Of a stretch of 64,000 nt of DNA, positions 19,327-28,890 are shown piece by piece. The notes beneath the pieces are model-generated. The model was not told where the DNA came from, did not search any database, and worked only from the letters and a program-made list of their open reading frames with translations. Each line of letters starts with the position of its first letter. Positions within the stretch are counted from its first letter, which is position 1. The stretch lies in NCBI RefSeq assembly GCF_019392335.1, contig NZ_JAHXRQ010000002.1, positions 310,001 through 374,000 on the forward strand. The letters are read 5' to 3'. The position numbers were made by a program, and so were the translations under genes. This DNA comes from Mameliella sp. CS4. GTDB taxonomy: Bacteria; Pseudomonadota; Alphaproteobacteria; Rhodobacterales; Rhodobacteraceae.

Positions 19327-20160
19327 ATGACACAGCGGATCGCCTTCCAGGGAGAGCTGGGCGCCTATTCCCATCAGGCCTGCACCGAGGCCCGCCCGGG
19401 CGCCGAAGTGCTGCCCTGCAAGACCTTTGAAGACGTGATTGCCGCAGTAAAGAGCGGCGCGGCGGATCTGGCCATGCTGCCGGTCGAAAACACCATCTAT
19501 GGCCGTGTTGCGGATATTCACCGCCTTTTGCCGGAAAGCGGGCTCCGGATTGTCGGTGAGGCCTTCGTGCGGGTGCATATCAACCTGCTGGGCGTGCGCG
19601 GCACAAAGCTGGAGGATGTGCGGGAGGCGCATTCGCATATTGTTCTTCTGCCGCAATGTGCGGGGTTCCTGAAGGAACATGGCATTCGTGGCCGCGTCAA
19701 TGCGGACAATGCCCGCGCCGCGCGCGAGATCTCGGAACGCGGCGATCCGGCGGTGGCGGCCCTGGCCAGCGAACTGGCCGCGGATATCTACGGGCTGGAC
19801 GTGCTGGCAAAGCATATCGAGGACACCGATTCCAACACCACACGCTTTTTGTTGATGCAGGTGCAGGGGGACACGACGCGCCGGGGCAGCCACGGTATGA
19901 TGACTACTTTCGTCTTTCAGGTACGCAACATCCCCGCTGCGCTTTACAAGGCGATGGGCGGGTTTGCCACGAACGGTGTCAACATGACCAAGCTGGAAAG
20001 CTACATGGTCAATGGGTCCTTTACCGCGACACAGTTCTATGCCGACATCGAGGGCCATCCCGAGGACCCCGGCGTCAAGCGCGCGCTCGACGAGCTGGAC
20101 TACTTCACCGACATGCTGGAAATCCTGGGCGTTTATCCGCGCGACCCGCGCCGCGACTGA
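19327..20160 (+). CDS. pheA: Prephenate dehydratase
   Basis: 277-residue monofunctional prephenate dehydratase converting prephenate to phenylpyruvate in phenylalanine synthesis. Seen: AFQGELGAYSHQA at the N-terminus, LPVENTIYGRVADIHRLL, the catalytic Thr-Arg-Phe motif NTTRFLL (about 175-181), and a C-terminal ACT regulatory domain (TTFVFQVRNIPAALYKAM) with KLESY, expected to bind phenylalanine. No chorismate mutase domain is fused. Single gene between cycY and ogt. Confidence 0.95.
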   Translation: MTQRIAFQGELGAYSHQACTEARPGAEVLPCKTFEDVIAAVKSGAADLAMLPVENTIYGRVADIHRLLPESGLRIVGEAFVRVHINLLGVRGTKLEDVREAHSHIVLLPQCAGFLKEHGIRGRVNADNARAAREISERGDPAVAALASELAADIYGLDVLAKHIEDTDSNTTRFLLMQVQGDTTRRGSHGMMTTFVFQVRNIPAALYKAMGGFATNGVNMTKLESYMVNGSFTATQFYADIEGHPEDPGVKRALDELDYFTDMLEILGVYPRDPRRD

Positions 20161-20232
20161 CCCGGCCCCGCCCCTGTGTCCGCAGGGCGGCAAGCCGGGA
20201 CTGAGCTGCCGCTCGGGCCAGGAATTCACCCG

Positions 20233-20688
20233 TCAAATCAGCAGTCCGCCCGCCCCCTCGTGGCGCAGCAGCCAGACCTTGGTCTCGACCCCGGTGCCGC
20301 CGGAAAACCCGCCCAGCCCGTCGCGGCCCAAAACCCGGTGACAGGGAATGATCAGCGGAATCGGGTTGCCGCCGCAGCCGCGCCCCACGGCCTGTGGCGG
20401 CGCGCCAAGGGTGCGGGCGATGTCGCCATAGGTCAGGGTCTCTCCATAGGGGATGGAGGCGATCTGCGCGCAAACCTGTTGCTGGAACAGGCTCGCCTCG
20501 ACCCGCAGGGGCAGGTCGAAGGCGGTCAGGCGCCCGGCGAAATAGGCGGCCACCTGGTCCGCCGCGCGTCGCAGCAAGGGCGTATCGTCGCTTGCGCCGC
20601 TCTGGCGCCAGGTGGCGCGGGTTATGGCGCCCTCGGTTTCGGTGATCTCGAAGGGGCCGGTGGGGGTGTCGACGCAGGTTCGCGGCAT
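20233..20688 (-). CDS. ogt: Methylated-DNA-[protein]-cysteine S-methyltransferase
   Basis: 151-residue suicide DNA repair protein removing O6-alkyl groups from guanine. The active-site motif IPCHRVLG is intact, preceded by FQQQVCAQIASIPYGETLTYGDIA and the helix-turn-helix segment AVGRGCGGNPIPLI. The usual Asn-Pro in GRACGGNP is present. The ATG at 20688 shares bases with the stop of a 33-codon leader frame (TGATG), so translation may be coupled to it. No ribosome site of its own is clear. Confidence 0.92.
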   Translation of the reverse strand: MPRTCVDTPTGPFEITETEGAITRATWRQSGASDDTPLLRRAADQVAAYFAGRLTAFDLPLRVEASLFQQQVCAQIASIPYGETLTYGDIARTLGAPPQAVGRGCGGNPIPLIIPCHRVLGRDGLGGFSGGTGVETKVWLLRHEGAGGLLI

Positions 20689-20789
20689 CAGCCAGCCCAG
20701 GCCCGGATCGCGGCGGGCCGCTGGCGCTGTGCCAAGGGGGCCAGGCCGGTCTGCGCCTGCTGCCGGGGGCTGTTGTTGGGCGACGTCAT
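20688..20789 (-). CDS. Possible 33-aa leader peptide of ogt
   Basis: ATG frame just upstream of ogt encoding MTSPNNSPRQQAQTG... and ending in the TGA that overlaps the ogt ATG (TGATG). The 33 residues are rich in Gln, Pro and Ala and match no family. Either a coupled leader peptide or a chance frame; support is only the stop/start overlap. Confidence 0.25.
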   Translation of the reverse strand: MTSPNNSPRQQAQTGLAPLAQRQRPAAIRAWAG

Positions 20790-20896
20790 GGGGAAAGGCT
20801 AGGGGCCAGCGACGCGGCGCACAAGTTTCATGTCGCAAACGGCGCGGACCGGGCACAGGGTGGCGTCGCAGGCTGTCCGCAAACAGGGAGAAACGG

Positions 20897-21841
20897 ATGC
20901 AAACGGGATTCATCGGACTGGGCGCGGTGGGCGCCAAGCTGGCAGGCAACCTGCTGCGCAATGACGTCGGACTGACGGTCTTCGACCTCGACGAGACGCG
21001 CCTGGCCGGGATGGTCGCAGAGGGCGCCGAGGCGGCGGGATCGGCGGCAGAGGTCATGGCCCGCTGCGACGTGGTCATCACCTCCCTGCCCAGTCCTGCC
21101 GCCTCTGAGGCGGTGCTGGCCGAGATGCTGCCCGAAATGGGGCCGGGCAAGACCTGGGTCGAGATGTCGACCACCGACCCGGAGGTGATCGTGGCCCAGG
21201 CGGCGCGGGTGGCCGAAACGGGCGCGGTTGCCATCGAGGCACCGGTGTCCGGCGGGTGCCACAGGGCGGCAACCGGCAATATCTCGGTCTTCTGCGGCGC
21301 CCCGCGCGACAGTTTCGAGGCGGTGCTGCCGCTTTTGACGATCCTCGGGCGGCAGGTGCTGCACACCGGCGAGGTTGGCACCGCTTCCAAACTGAAGGTC
21401 ATGACCAACTACCTGGCCACCGCCAACCTGCTGTCGCTCTGCGAGGCGCTGACGACGATGCAGGCGGCGGGGCTGGACATGGCGACGACCTTTGAGGCGA
21501 TCCGCATTTCCTCGGGCACGTCCTTTGTCCACGAGACCGAAAGCCAGCTGATCCTCTCCGGCAGCCGTGACGTGGATTTCACGCTGGACCTGGTGATGAA
21601 GGATGTCGGCTTGTTCCAGGCGCTGGCAGAGGCTTATGGCGTACCGCTGGAACTGTCGCCGCAGGTGATCGCGATGATCCGCGACGGCCAGCAGCAGATG
21701 GGCGAAAGGGCGCAGTCCGACCGGATGATCGAGCGGCTGGAGGTCGCGGCGGGCATCTCGGTGCGGGCGCCGGGGTTCCCCGAGACGCTGGTGGACGAAG
21801 AGCCGCCCGCCCGTGGTGCCGAAGTGGTGGTGCGGCGCTAG
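20897..21841 (+). CDS. NAD(P)-dependent beta-hydroxyacid dehydrogenase
   Basis: 314-residue member of the 3-hydroxyisobutyrate/tartronate semialdehyde dehydrogenase family. Rossmann start GFIGLGAVGAKLAGNL, substrate motif EAPVSGGCHRA (usually VSGG), and the catalytic Lys in GTASKLKVMTNYLA. The ATG at 20897 follows CAGGGAG; longer frames are rejected. The C-terminus has a 25-30 residue extension beyond the domain. Substrate unknown. It stands alone between ogt and the rhamnose genes, so context does not help. Confidence 0.88.
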   Translation: MQTGFIGLGAVGAKLAGNLLRNDVGLTVFDLDETRLAGMVAEGAEAAGSAAEVMARCDVVITSLPSPAASEAVLAEMLPEMGPGKTWVEMSTTDPEVIVAQAARVAETGAVAIEAPVSGGCHRAATGNISVFCGAPRDSFEAVLPLLTILGRQVLHTGEVGTASKLKVMTNYLATANLLSLCEALTTMQAAGLDMATTFEAIRISSGTSFVHETESQLILSGSRDVDFTLDLVMKDVGLFQALAEAYGVPLELSPQVIAMIRDGQQQMGERAQSDRMIERLEVAAGISVRAPGFPETLVDEEPPARGAEVVVRR

Positions 21842-21891
21842 CGTCTTGGGTGCGACGGGTATTCGGATCAAGAAGAAGCCGGGCGCGCGGC

Positions 21892-22737
21892 CTAGAGATG
21901 GCCAAGGTCGCGCAGCACCTCTTCGAGGTCGGCCTGCCAGTCGGGGCGACCGAGATTGAAGCCCTGCGTGAGCGCGGTGTTGTCGAGCCGCGAGTTCAGC
22001 GGGCGCGCCGCCGGGGTTGGATAGGCGCTGCTGGGAATGTCGACCACCTCGGGCGCCAGTCCCGCGCGGGCAAAGATGGCGCGCGCGAAATCGGCCCAGC
22101 TGACATCCGGGCCGCCGGACAGGTGATAGGTGCCGGCCTTCTCCGGATGCTGGCACAGCGCCTCGGCCACGGTCAGGCAGGCCCGGGCGATGGCGGCGGC
22201 AGAGGTGGGGCCGCCCAGCTGGTCGGCGACGATGGTCAGCCGGTCGCGTTCCGCGCCCAGCCGCAGCATCGTCTTGACGAAATTGTTGCCATGCGCGGAA
22301 CACACCCAGGAGGTCCGCAGGATGGCATGGGGGCCACCCGCCGCGCGGATACCGGTTTCGCCCGCCAGTTTCGACCGGCCATAGGCGTTGATCGGATTGG
22401 TGGGATCGTCCGGGGACCAGGGCAGGGTGCCGGATCCGTCAAAGACGTAGTCGGTCGAGATATGGACCAGCGGCGCGCCGATCTCGGCACAGGCCCGGGC
22501 CATTGCCGCGGGGGCCGCGCCGTTGATCGTGGTGGCAAGCGGCTCTTCGTCCTCGGCCCGGTCCACGGCCGTGTAGGCGGCAGCGTTGATGACGACCCGG
22601 GGGCGGCGGCTGCGGATCGCTTCTGCGCAGGCCTCGGGGCTTGCCAGATCGGCTTGATCGCGGCCCAGCGCGGTGACATCGCCCAGGCGTTGCAGCTCTG
22701 TTGCGACCTGTCCGGTCTTGCCGAAGACCAGGATCAT
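21892..22737 (-). CDS. rfbD: dTDP-4-dehydrorhamnose reductase
   Basis: 281-residue short-chain reductase for the last step of dTDP-L-rhamnose synthesis. N-terminal [15 protein letters not shown] (nucleotide binding), the Y-x-x-x-K motif YGRSKLAGE, and [18 protein letters not shown]. The start at 22737 overlaps the rfbB stop by 4 nt, which fixes the start over a longer frame. Rhamnose would be used in lipopolysaccharide or exopolysaccharide. Confidence 0.93.
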   Translation of the reverse strand: MILVFGKTGQVATELQRLGDVTALGRDQADLASPEACAEAIRSRRPRVVINAAAYTAVDRAEDEEPLATTINGAAPAAMARACAEIGAPLVHISTDYVFDGSGTLPWSPDDPTNPINAYGRSKLAGETGIRAAGGPHAILRTSWVCSAHGNNFVKTMLRLGAERDRLTIVADQLGGPTSAAAIARACLTVAEALCQHPEKAGTYHLSGGPDVSWADFARAIFARAGLAPEVVDIPSSAYPTPAARPLNSRLDNTALTQGFNLGRPDWQADLEEVLRDLGHL

Positions 22738-23777
22738 GCGCCCACGCCCAGCCGTTCGCCCACACCTTGCCGGGCCTGAAGGGCGCGCCACCAGGCTTCG
22801 TTCGCAAGATACCAGTCGACGGTCCGTTCCAGCCCTTCATCCACCGTCACCGAGGGGCGCCAGCCGAGTTCCTCGCGGATGCGCGTCGGGTCGATGGCAT
22901 AGCGGGCGTCATGGCCGGGCCGGTCGGTCACGAAGGTGATGAGATCGGCGTAGGACCCGCTGTCGCGCGGGCGCTTCCGGTCGAGGATTGCGCAGAGGGT
23001 CTGCACCAGCTCGAGATTCGTGCGCTCGTTCTCGCCGCCGATGTTGTAGCTGCGTCCCACCTTGCCCTTTTGCACCACGAGGAGCAGCGCCTGAGCGTGG
23101 TCCTCGACGTAGAGCCAGTCGCGCACGTTCGAGCCGTCCCCGTAGATCGGCAGCGGCTTGCCCGCGAGCGCGTTCAGGATCACCACCGGGATCAGCTTTT
23201 CCGGGAAATGGAACGGCCCGTAGTTGTTGGAGCAATTCGTCAGGACGACGGGCAGGTCGTAGGTCTCGTGCCAGGCGCGCACAAGGTGGTCGGACCCGGC
23301 CTTCGACGCCGAGTAGGGAGAGCGCGGATCATAGGGCGTGTCCTCGGTGAACTGCCCCTCCGAGCCCAGAGAGCCAAAGACCTCGTCCGTCGAGATATGG
23401 TGAAAGCGGAATCCCTCGGGCCGGCCTTCTCGGGTCCAGTAGGCGCGGGCGGCCTCCAGCAGGTGAAAGGTGCCCATGACATTGGTGTCGATGAAGGTGC
23501 CCGGCCCGTCGATCGACCGGTCGACATGGCTTTCGGCGGCCAGGTGCATCACCGCGTCCGGGCGATGCTGCGCGAATATCCGGTCCAGCGCGGCGCGGTC
23601 ACGGATGTCGGCATGTTCGAAGGCGTAGCCGGGGTGGTCGGCGACCGAGGCCAGGTTGTCGAGGCAGGCGGCATAGGTCAGCGCGTCGAGGTTGACCACC
23701 TGGTGCCCGGCGCCGATGGCCTGCCGCACCACCGCCGACCCGATAAAGCCAGCGCCGCCCGTAACCAGCAGTTTCAT
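22734..23777 (-). CDS. rfbB: dTDP-glucose 4,6-dehydratase
   Basis: 347-residue extended SDR enzyme. Seen: [27 protein letters not shown], catalytic [14 protein letters not shown], and the [17 protein letters not shown] segment. It makes dTDP-4-keto-6-deoxyglucose. Overlaps by 4 nt with both rfbC (upstream) and rfbD (downstream). Confidence 0.96.
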   Translation of the reverse strand: MKLLVTGGAGFIGSAVVRQAIGAGHQVVNLDALTYAACLDNLASVADHPGYAFEHADIRDRAALDRIFAQHRPDAVMHLAAESHVDRSIDGPGTFIDTNVMGTFHLLEAARAYWTREGRPEGFRFHHISTDEVFGSLGSEGQFTEDTPYDPRSPYSASKAGSDHLVRAWHETYDLPVVLTNCSNNYGPFHFPEKLIPVVILNALAGKPLPIYGDGSNVRDWLYVEDHAQALLLVVQKGKVGRSYNIGGENERTNLELVQTLCAILDRKRPRDSGSYADLITFVTDRPGHDARYAIDPTRIREELGWRPSVTVDEGLERTVDWYLANEAWWRALQARQGVGERLGVGA

Positions 23778-24343
23778 GCCGCGCCCTCCCAGGCGAAGGG
23801 GCTGGCGATCTCTGTCAGCAGGGGGGCTGCGGCGTCTTTATCGCTGAGGATCGGCGGCCCTTCCAGCCCCCAGTCGATGCCGATGGCGGCATCGTCGAAC
23901 CGCACCGCGCCTTCGCAGTCGGGGGCATAGTAGTCCGAGCACTTGTAGATCACCTCGGTGTCGGGCTCTCGCGTGACGAATCCGTGCAGGAAACCGCGCG
24001 GCACCAGCAGTTGCTTGCCGTTGTCCGCGCTCAGCTCGACCCCGATCCAGTTGCCAAAGGTCGGTGAGCCGACCCTGATGTCCACGGCCACGTCGAACAG
24101 ACGCCCACGCCCGCAGCGCACCAACTTGTCCTGGGCATGAGGCGGCGTCTGGTAGTGCAGGCCGCGCACGGTGCCGACCTCGGCCGACAGCGAATGGTTG
24201 TCCTGCACAAAATCCATGTCGATGCCCTGTTCGGCCATGCGCTTGCGGTTCCAGCTTTCGCTGAAAAAGCCGCGCGCATCGCCAAACCGGCGCGGCGTCA
24301 GGATGAGCACACCAGGCAAGGCGGTGGCTTGAACGTCGAGCAT
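23774..24343 (-). CDS. rfbC: dTDP-4-dehydrorhamnose 3,5-epimerase
   Basis: 189-residue cupin-fold epimerase. Family segments [44 protein letters not shown] (with the catalytic His) and [10 protein letters not shown] are all present. First gene of the leftward rfbCBD unit; rfbA is divergent 162 nt away. In that gap a TTGACA hexamer (24453-24458) could belong to an rfbA promoter, but no good -10 follows. Confidence 0.95.
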   Translation of the reverse strand: MLDVQATALPGVLILTPRRFGDARGFFSESWNRKRMAEQGIDMDFVQDNHSLSAEVGTVRGLHYQTPPHAQDKLVRCGRGRLFDVAVDIRVGSPTFGNWIGVELSADNGKQLLVPRGFLHGFVTREPDTEVIYKCSDYYAPDCEGAVRFDDAAIGIDWGLEGPPILSDKDAAAPLLTEIASPFAWEGAA

Positions 24344-24505
24344 ATGGCCCCCATCGGTCCAGAGTTCGGCGCCTGTTTACCCAAAGCAGACGGCAACAGT
24401 AAGGCGCAAGCGGGGCGTCTGGACACTGATTGTTTCCCCTTTCGCCAAACTCTTGACAGAGTAGTGCGGCACTAGAGGCGGATTGCAGGGATTTCAGGGG
24501 GTCGC

Positions 24506-25381
24506 ATGACCAGGCGCAAGGGCATCATTCTGGCGGGCGGATCGGGCACGCGGCTGTACCCGATCACGATGGGCATCTCGAAACAGCTGGTGCCGATCTA
24601 CGACAAGCCGATGATCTTCTACCCGCTGTCGGTGCTGATGCTGACCGGCATCCGCGAGATCTGTGTCATCACCACGCCGCAGGACCAGGAACAGTTCCGG
24701 CGCACGCTGGGCGATGGCAGCCAGTGGGGGCTGTCGCTGGATTACGTCGTTCAGCCTTCGCCAGACGGGCTGGCCCAGGCCTATTTGCTGGCCGAAAGCT
24801 TTCTGAACGGGGCGCCGTCGGCGATGGTCCTGGGGGACAACATCTTTTTCGGTCACGGGTTGCCGGAACAGCTGCGCACAGCCGACGCGCAGGAGGTGGG
24901 TGGCACGGTCTTCGGCTACCGCGTCGCGGATCCCGAACGCTATGGCGTGGTGGATTTCGGCCCCGATGGCACCGTGCGCGCGATCATCGAGAAACCGACC
25001 AAGGCGCCGTCGCCCTATGCGGTCACGGGGCTCTATTTCCTGGACGGCAGCGCACCGGACCGAGCGCGCGAAGTCAGCCCCTCGGCGCGTGGAGAGCTGG
25101 AGATCACGTCACTGCTGGAAATGTACCTGCACGAGGGGGTGCTGAACGTGCAGCAGATGGGGCGCGGCTATGCCTGGCTGGACACAGGCACGCATGGCTC
25201 GCTCCTGGACGCGGGCAATTTCGTCCGCACGCTGTCGGAACGGCAGGGGCAACAGGTTGGCTGCCCCGAAGAGATCGCCTATCAACAGGGGTGGATCGAC
25301 GCGGACGCCCTGATGGAGCGCGCCCGCATGTTCGGAAAATCCGGCTACGGCGCCTACCTGGCGCGACTGGTAGAGACATGA
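24506..25381 (+). CDS. rfbA: Glucose-1-phosphate thymidylyltransferase
   Basis: 291-residue RmlA enzyme that forms dTDP-glucose, the entry to rhamnose synthesis. [38 protein letters not shown] and [17 protein letters not shown] are typical. It is divergent from rfbCBD and completes the four-gene pathway. Its stop overlaps the next ATG by 4 nt, so it shares a transcript with the CoA-related genes that follow, an unusual partner. Confidence 0.96.
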   Translation: MTRRKGIILAGGSGTRLYPITMGISKQLVPIYDKPMIFYPLSVLMLTGIREICVITTPQDQEQFRRTLGDGSQWGLSLDYVVQPSPDGLAQAYLLAESFLNGAPSAMVLGDNIFFGHGLPEQLRTADAQEVGGTVFGYRVADPERYGVVDFGPDGTVRAIIEKPTKAPSPYAVTGLYFLDGSAPDRAREVSPSARGELEITSLLEMYLHEGVLNVQQMGRGYAWLDTGTHGSLLDAGNFVRTLSERQGQQVGCPEEIAYQQGWIDADALMERARMFGKSGYGAYLARLVET

Positions 25382-26160
25382 GCGATGTGACGACAGAGCG
25401 GCGCGGGCGCGTGCTGCTGGTGACTTTGGACCGGCCCAAGGCCAATGCGATCGACGCGGCCACCAGCATCGCGCTGGGCGAGGCGTTTCAGACGTTACAA
25501 GAGGATGACACCCTGTCCGTCGGTATCGTCACCGGCGGAGGCACGCGGTTCTTTTCCGCCGGCTGGGATCTGAAGGCCGCGGCAGAGGGCGAGGCGGCGG
25601 ATGCCTGGCAGGGCGTTGGCGGCTTTGCCGGGCTGACGGAATACTGGGACCTGACAAAACCGGTGATCGCCGCCGTCAACGGGCTGGCGCTGGGCGGCGG
25701 TTTCGAACTGGCGCTGGCGGCGGACATGGTCGTCGCCGCCGATCACGCCGAATTCGCCTTGCCCGAGGCCACCATCGGCGTCGTGCCGGACAGCGGCGGG
25801 GTGATCCGCCTGCCGCGCCGCCTGCCGCGCGCGGTGGCGATGGAAATGCTCATGACGGGGCGCCGCGCCGGGAGCGAGGAACTGCAGCGCTGGGGCGTCG
25901 TCAACAGTGTCGTACCCGCCGAACACCTGCTGGACGCGGCACTGGAGCTGGCAAACCGCGTCGCGGCCTGCGCGCCGCTTTCCCTGCAGGCCATCAAGGA
26001 AATCGACCGCGCCACCGACGGGCTGGGCGACCGGGAGGCTTTCAAAAGGATGCGCGCCGGAGACCTGAGCGCCTACGGGCGCGTCTACGACAGCGACGAC
26101 GCGGTCGAGGGCATCGCCTCGGTCTCGGAAAAGCGCGACCCGGTCTGGAAGGGCCGCTGA
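25378..26160 (+). CDS. caiD: Enoyl-CoA hydratase/isomerase family protein (carnitinyl-CoA dehydratase-like)
   Basis: 260-residue crotonase-fold protein. Seen: the oxyanion-hole segments [12 protein letters not shown] and [20 protein letters not shown], and the Glu-containing [22 protein letters not shown]. The sequence style fits CaiD (crotonobetainyl-CoA hydratase), and the downstream thioesterase resembles the betainyl-CoA thioesterase domain of L-carnitine dehydrogenases, which supports a carnitine/betaine role. No other cai gene is near, so the substrate is an inference. ATG overlaps rfbA by 4 nt. Confidence 0.75.
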   Translation: MSDVTTERRGRVLLVTLDRPKANAIDAATSIALGEAFQTLQEDDTLSVGIVTGGGTRFFSAGWDLKAAAEGEAADAWQGVGGFAGLTEYWDLTKPVIAAVNGLALGGGFELALAADMVVAADHAEFALPEATIGVVPDSGGVIRLPRRLPRAVAMEMLMTGRRAGSEELQRWGVVNSVVPAEHLLDAALELANRVAACAPLSLQAIKEIDRATDGLGDREAFKRMRAGDLSAYGRVYDSDDAVEGIASVSEKRDPVWKGR

Positions 26161-26678
26161 TGCTGGTCACGGAAACCTTCCTGCACGACTGGACCGGAGA
26201 GATCGCGGCCCCCCTGACCCTTGTCCGCAACAGGGTCAAACCCGACTGGGTGGACGAATACCACCACCTGAACATGGCCCATTACCTGACCATCTGCGAC
26301 CAGGCGAACTGGGCTTTCTGGAACTGGATCAACGCGCCCGTGCAGACCATCGAGGCGCGCGCGGGCCATGAATACGCCATCGTCGAAAACCACGTCACCT
26401 ATACCGGTGAACTGCCCGAGGGCGCCGCGTTTTCCATCGAGACGCAGCTCTTGGACGTGGATGCCAAGCGGTTTGTCCTGTTCCACCGGGTGCTGGACGC
26501 CGAGGGTAATCCCAGCGCCACGAACGAGGCCAAGATGCTGGGGTTCAACCTGGGCACCCGCCGCGCCGAGGCCTGGCAGCCGGAGGTCGCCGACAGGCTG
26601 GCACAGGTGCTGGCGGCGCACCAGGCGCTGGGCACCCCGCCCGAGGCGGGACAGGGGATCGCGCTGAAGCCCCGCTGA
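26160..26678 (+). CDS. Hotdog-fold acyl-CoA thioesterase
   Basis: 172-residue 4HBT-type thioesterase: RNRVKPDWVDEYHHLNMAHYLTICDQANWAFW (the D/E-x-x-x-H-N-x-x motif region with an His-Leu-Asn core), followed by ENHVTYTGELPEGAAF. Resembles the C-terminal thioesterase domain of carnitine dehydrogenases (betainyl-CoA hydrolysis). The ATG overlaps the upstream stop by 1 nt (TGATG), so it is coupled with the caiD-like gene and probably acts on its product or a related CoA ester. Confidence 0.75.
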   Translation: MLVTETFLHDWTGEIAAPLTLVRNRVKPDWVDEYHHLNMAHYLTICDQANWAFWNWINAPVQTIEARAGHEYAIVENHVTYTGELPEGAAFSIETQLLDVDAKRFVLFHRVLDAEGNPSATNEAKMLGFNLGTRRAEAWQPEVADRLAQVLAAHQALGTPPEAGQGIALKPR

Positions 26679-26748
26679 GGCTTTACAATCGCGCAGCCAC
26701 GCACGAGTTTCGCCCCTGCACGTCCAGGTCAGCAGGAGGAGACGACAG

Positions 26749-27717
26749 GTGAGCGACAAGGACCAATTCCCGAATGGCTGGGCGCCGACGACACGCTATC
26801 CCGACCCTGCGGTGCAATCGCTCGACCCCGCCTTTGACAAGTACCGCCTGCCGCTTGCGGGGGTCGAACGGCTGGCCACGGGCCTGCGCTGGGCCGAAGG
26901 CCCGGTCTGGTTCGGTGACGCCCGCCACCTGCTATGGAGCGACATCCCCAACAACCGGATCATGCGCTGGACCGAGGAAACCGGCGCGGTCAGCGAGTAC
27001 CGCGCGCCCTCGAACTTCGCCAACGGGCACACGCGCGACCGGCAGGGGCGGCTGGTCTCCTGCGAACACGGGGGGCGGCGTATCACCCGGACCGAACAGG
27101 ACGGCAGAGTCACGGTGCTGATGGACAGCTACCAGGGCAAGCGCCTGAACTCACCCAATGATATCATCGTCAAATCCGATGGCACCATCTGGTTCTCGGA
27201 CCCTGTGTTCGGGATTCTGGGCAACTACGAAGGCTACAGGTCCGAACCGGAGTTGAACCAGAATGTCTATTGCCTGAACCCCGACACAGGCGAGGCCATC
27301 GTGGTGGCCGATGACATCCTCGGACCCAACGGCCTGTGTTTTTCGCCGGACGAAAGCATCCTCTACATCGTCGAATCCCGTGGCGTTCCGACCCGCAAGA
27401 TCCTTGGCTATGACGTCGGCCCGGACGGGTGCAGCCTGTCGAACAAGCGTGTGGTAATAGACGCCGGCCCGGGCACGCCGGACGGGATGCGCTGCGACGT
27501 GGAGGGCAACCTGTGGTGCGGCTGGGGCATGGGCGACCCGGAACTTGACGGCGTCATGGTCTTTGCCCCGGACGGGCGGCCCATCGGGCGCATCGCCCTG
27601 CCGGAACGCTGCGCCAATGTCTGTTTCGGCGGTCGCGCGAACAGCCGCCTGTTCATGGCCGCCTCGCAATCGGTCTACGCGCTCTATGTCAACGTGGCGG
27701 GTGTCAAGGGCGGCTAG
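26749..27717 (+). CDS. SMP-30/gluconolactonase family protein
   Basis: 322-residue beta-propeller lactonase-like protein. Family motifs: GLRWAEGPVWFGD (metal-binding Glu), PSNFANGHTRDRQGRLVSCEHGGRR, LNSPNDIIVKSDGTIWFSDPVFG, GPNGLCFSPDESILYIVES and GTPDGMRCDVEGNLW. Such enzymes hydrolyse sugar lactones or related esters with a divalent metal. It is 70 nt after the thioesterase with a GGAGGA ribosome site, so probably in the same operon. Substrate unknown. A second, shorter SMP-30 protein is at 51052. Confidence 0.87.
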   Translation: MSDKDQFPNGWAPTTRYPDPAVQSLDPAFDKYRLPLAGVERLATGLRWAEGPVWFGDARHLLWSDIPNNRIMRWTEETGAVSEYRAPSNFANGHTRDRQGRLVSCEHGGRRITRTEQDGRVTVLMDSYQGKRLNSPNDIIVKSDGTIWFSDPVFGILGNYEGYRSEPELNQNVYCLNPDTGEAIVVADDILGPNGLCFSPDESILYIVESRGVPTRKILGYDVGPDGCSLSNKRVVIDAGPGTPDGMRCDVEGNLWCGWGMGDPELDGVMVFAPDGRPIGRIALPERCANVCFGGRANSRLFMAASQSVYALYVNVAGVKGG

Positions 27718-27734
27718 TCTGCGCCCCGGCGCCG

Positions 27735-27785
27735 GTGTTTCTTTGGGCCAAAAATACCTCCGGGGGTTTGGGGGCAGAGCCCCCA
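27735..27785 (+). repeat. Intergenic repeat family B, copy 1
   Basis: Begins GTGTTTCTTTGGGCC, then an A-rich short stretch, then a GGGGGTTTGGGGGC / GCCCCC hairpin. A related copy is at 47631-47677 in opposite orientation. Sits just past the SMP-30 gene. Confidence 0.65.
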
Positions 27786-27800
27786 ACGACCCAAAAAGTG

Positions 27801-27824
27801 AAAAGCCGCGTTGCCGCGGCTTTT
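27801..27824. terminator. Bidirectional terminator between convergent genes
   Basis: Perfect 10-bp stem AAAAGCCGCG / CGCGGCTTTT with TTGC loop, with A-rich and T-rich ends on either side, so it can stop transcription both from the SMP-30 gene and from the ABC operon. Confidence 0.82.
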
Positions 27825-27852
27825 CTCAAGTCTTCAACACTGGGAACAAAGC

Positions 27853-28839
27853 TCAGTCCAGCGCCGCGTCCGTGATGACATGGGTCCAGGCGCCTTCCGG
27901 CTCCTTGGTGATCACCGGGTCCGATCCGCCGGCCAGCAGCGTGTCCACGGTCCGCTGGTAATCCGCCGGGTCCAGCGCGCCGTTCGAGCCCGCGGTCAGC
28001 TTGGCGACCTCGCCCATCATGCGGATCTGGTGGCCCTCGGTCTGGGCGCCGGTCTCGTCATAATCCAGCACGATCATCGCGGCGTCCTCGGGGTTCTCCT
28101 CGGCCCATTTCCAGCCTTTCATCGAGGCGGCCACGAAACGGGCCATCTTGTCGACGTACTCGGGATCTTCGAGGTTCTCCTCAAGCACGTAGAGCCCGTC
28201 CTCCAGCATCGCGACACCCTGGTCCTCGTACTTGAAGGTGATCAGCTCGGACGGGTCGACGCCCGCGTCGATGACCTGCCAGTATTCGTTGTAGGTCATG
28301 GTGCTGATGCAATCCGCCTGCCGTTGCAGCAGCGGGTCGACGTTGAAGCCCTGTTTCAGCACCTCGACAGAGCCTTCGGCCTTGCCGTCGGTGGCGATGT
28401 CCAGCTGGCTCATCCAGGCGAGGAAGGGGAATTCGTTGCCAAAGAACCAGACCCCCAGCGTGCGGTTGTCCAGGTCGGCAGGCTCCGAGATCCCGGCATC
28501 CTTCCAGCAGGTCAGCATCATGCCCGAGGATTTGAACGGCTGCGCGATGTTGACCAGCGGCAGGCCGTTTTCGCGGGCCGAGAGTGCCGCCGGCATCCAT
28601 TCCACGATCACGTCGGCGCCGCCGCCCGCGATCACCTGCGTTGGCGCGATGTCCGGCCCGCCGGGCAGGATCGTCACGTCCAGGTCGGCCTCGTCGTAAT
28701 AGCCGTTTTCCAGCGCCACGTAGTAGCCCGCGAACTGTGCCTGCGTGACCCATTTCAGCTGCAGCGTGACCTCGTCCGCCGCCAGCGCGGGGCTGGCAAG
28801 CCCCAGGGCCGCAACGGCGGCGATCCATGTCTGTTTCAT
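27853..28839 (-). CDS. ABC importer substrate-binding protein, NMT1/THI5 family
   Basis: 328-residue periplasmic binding protein: signal peptide (MKQTWIAAVAALGLASPALA, cleavage before ADEVT), then LQLKWVTQAQFAGYYVALENGYY, the signature start of NMT1/THI5-like proteins that bind pyrimidine- or HMP-like molecules and relatives. It is the last gene of a four-gene operon (ATPase, permease, permease, binding protein). Given the neighbouring dihydropyrimidine genes, uptake of pyrimidines or hydantoin/ureido compounds is likely, though riboflavin- or thiamin-precursor-type ligands cannot be excluded. Confidence 0.85.
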   Translation of the reverse strand: MKQTWIAAVAALGLASPALAADEVTLQLKWVTQAQFAGYYVALENGYYDEADLDVTILPGGPDIAPTQVIAGGGADVIVEWMPAALSARENGLPLVNIAQPFKSSGMMLTCWKDAGISEPADLDNRTLGVWFFGNEFPFLAWMSQLDIATDGKAEGSVEVLKQGFNVDPLLQRQADCISTMTYNEYWQVIDAGVDPSELITFKYEDQGVAMLEDGLYVLEENLEDPEYVDKMARFVAASMKGWKWAEENPEDAAMIVLDYDETGAQTEGHQIRMMGEVAKLTAGSNGALDPADYQRTVDTLLAGGSDPVITKEPEGAWTHVITDAALD

Positions 28840-28890
28840 CTTCAGTACCTCCTTGGTGCTTATTGTATTTTGGCCGGTTTTCCGGTCCGG

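Noticed and set aside
24453..24481. Sigma70-type promoter for rfbA
   Set aside because: TTGACA is present but no acceptable -10 hexamer follows at 16-18 nt.
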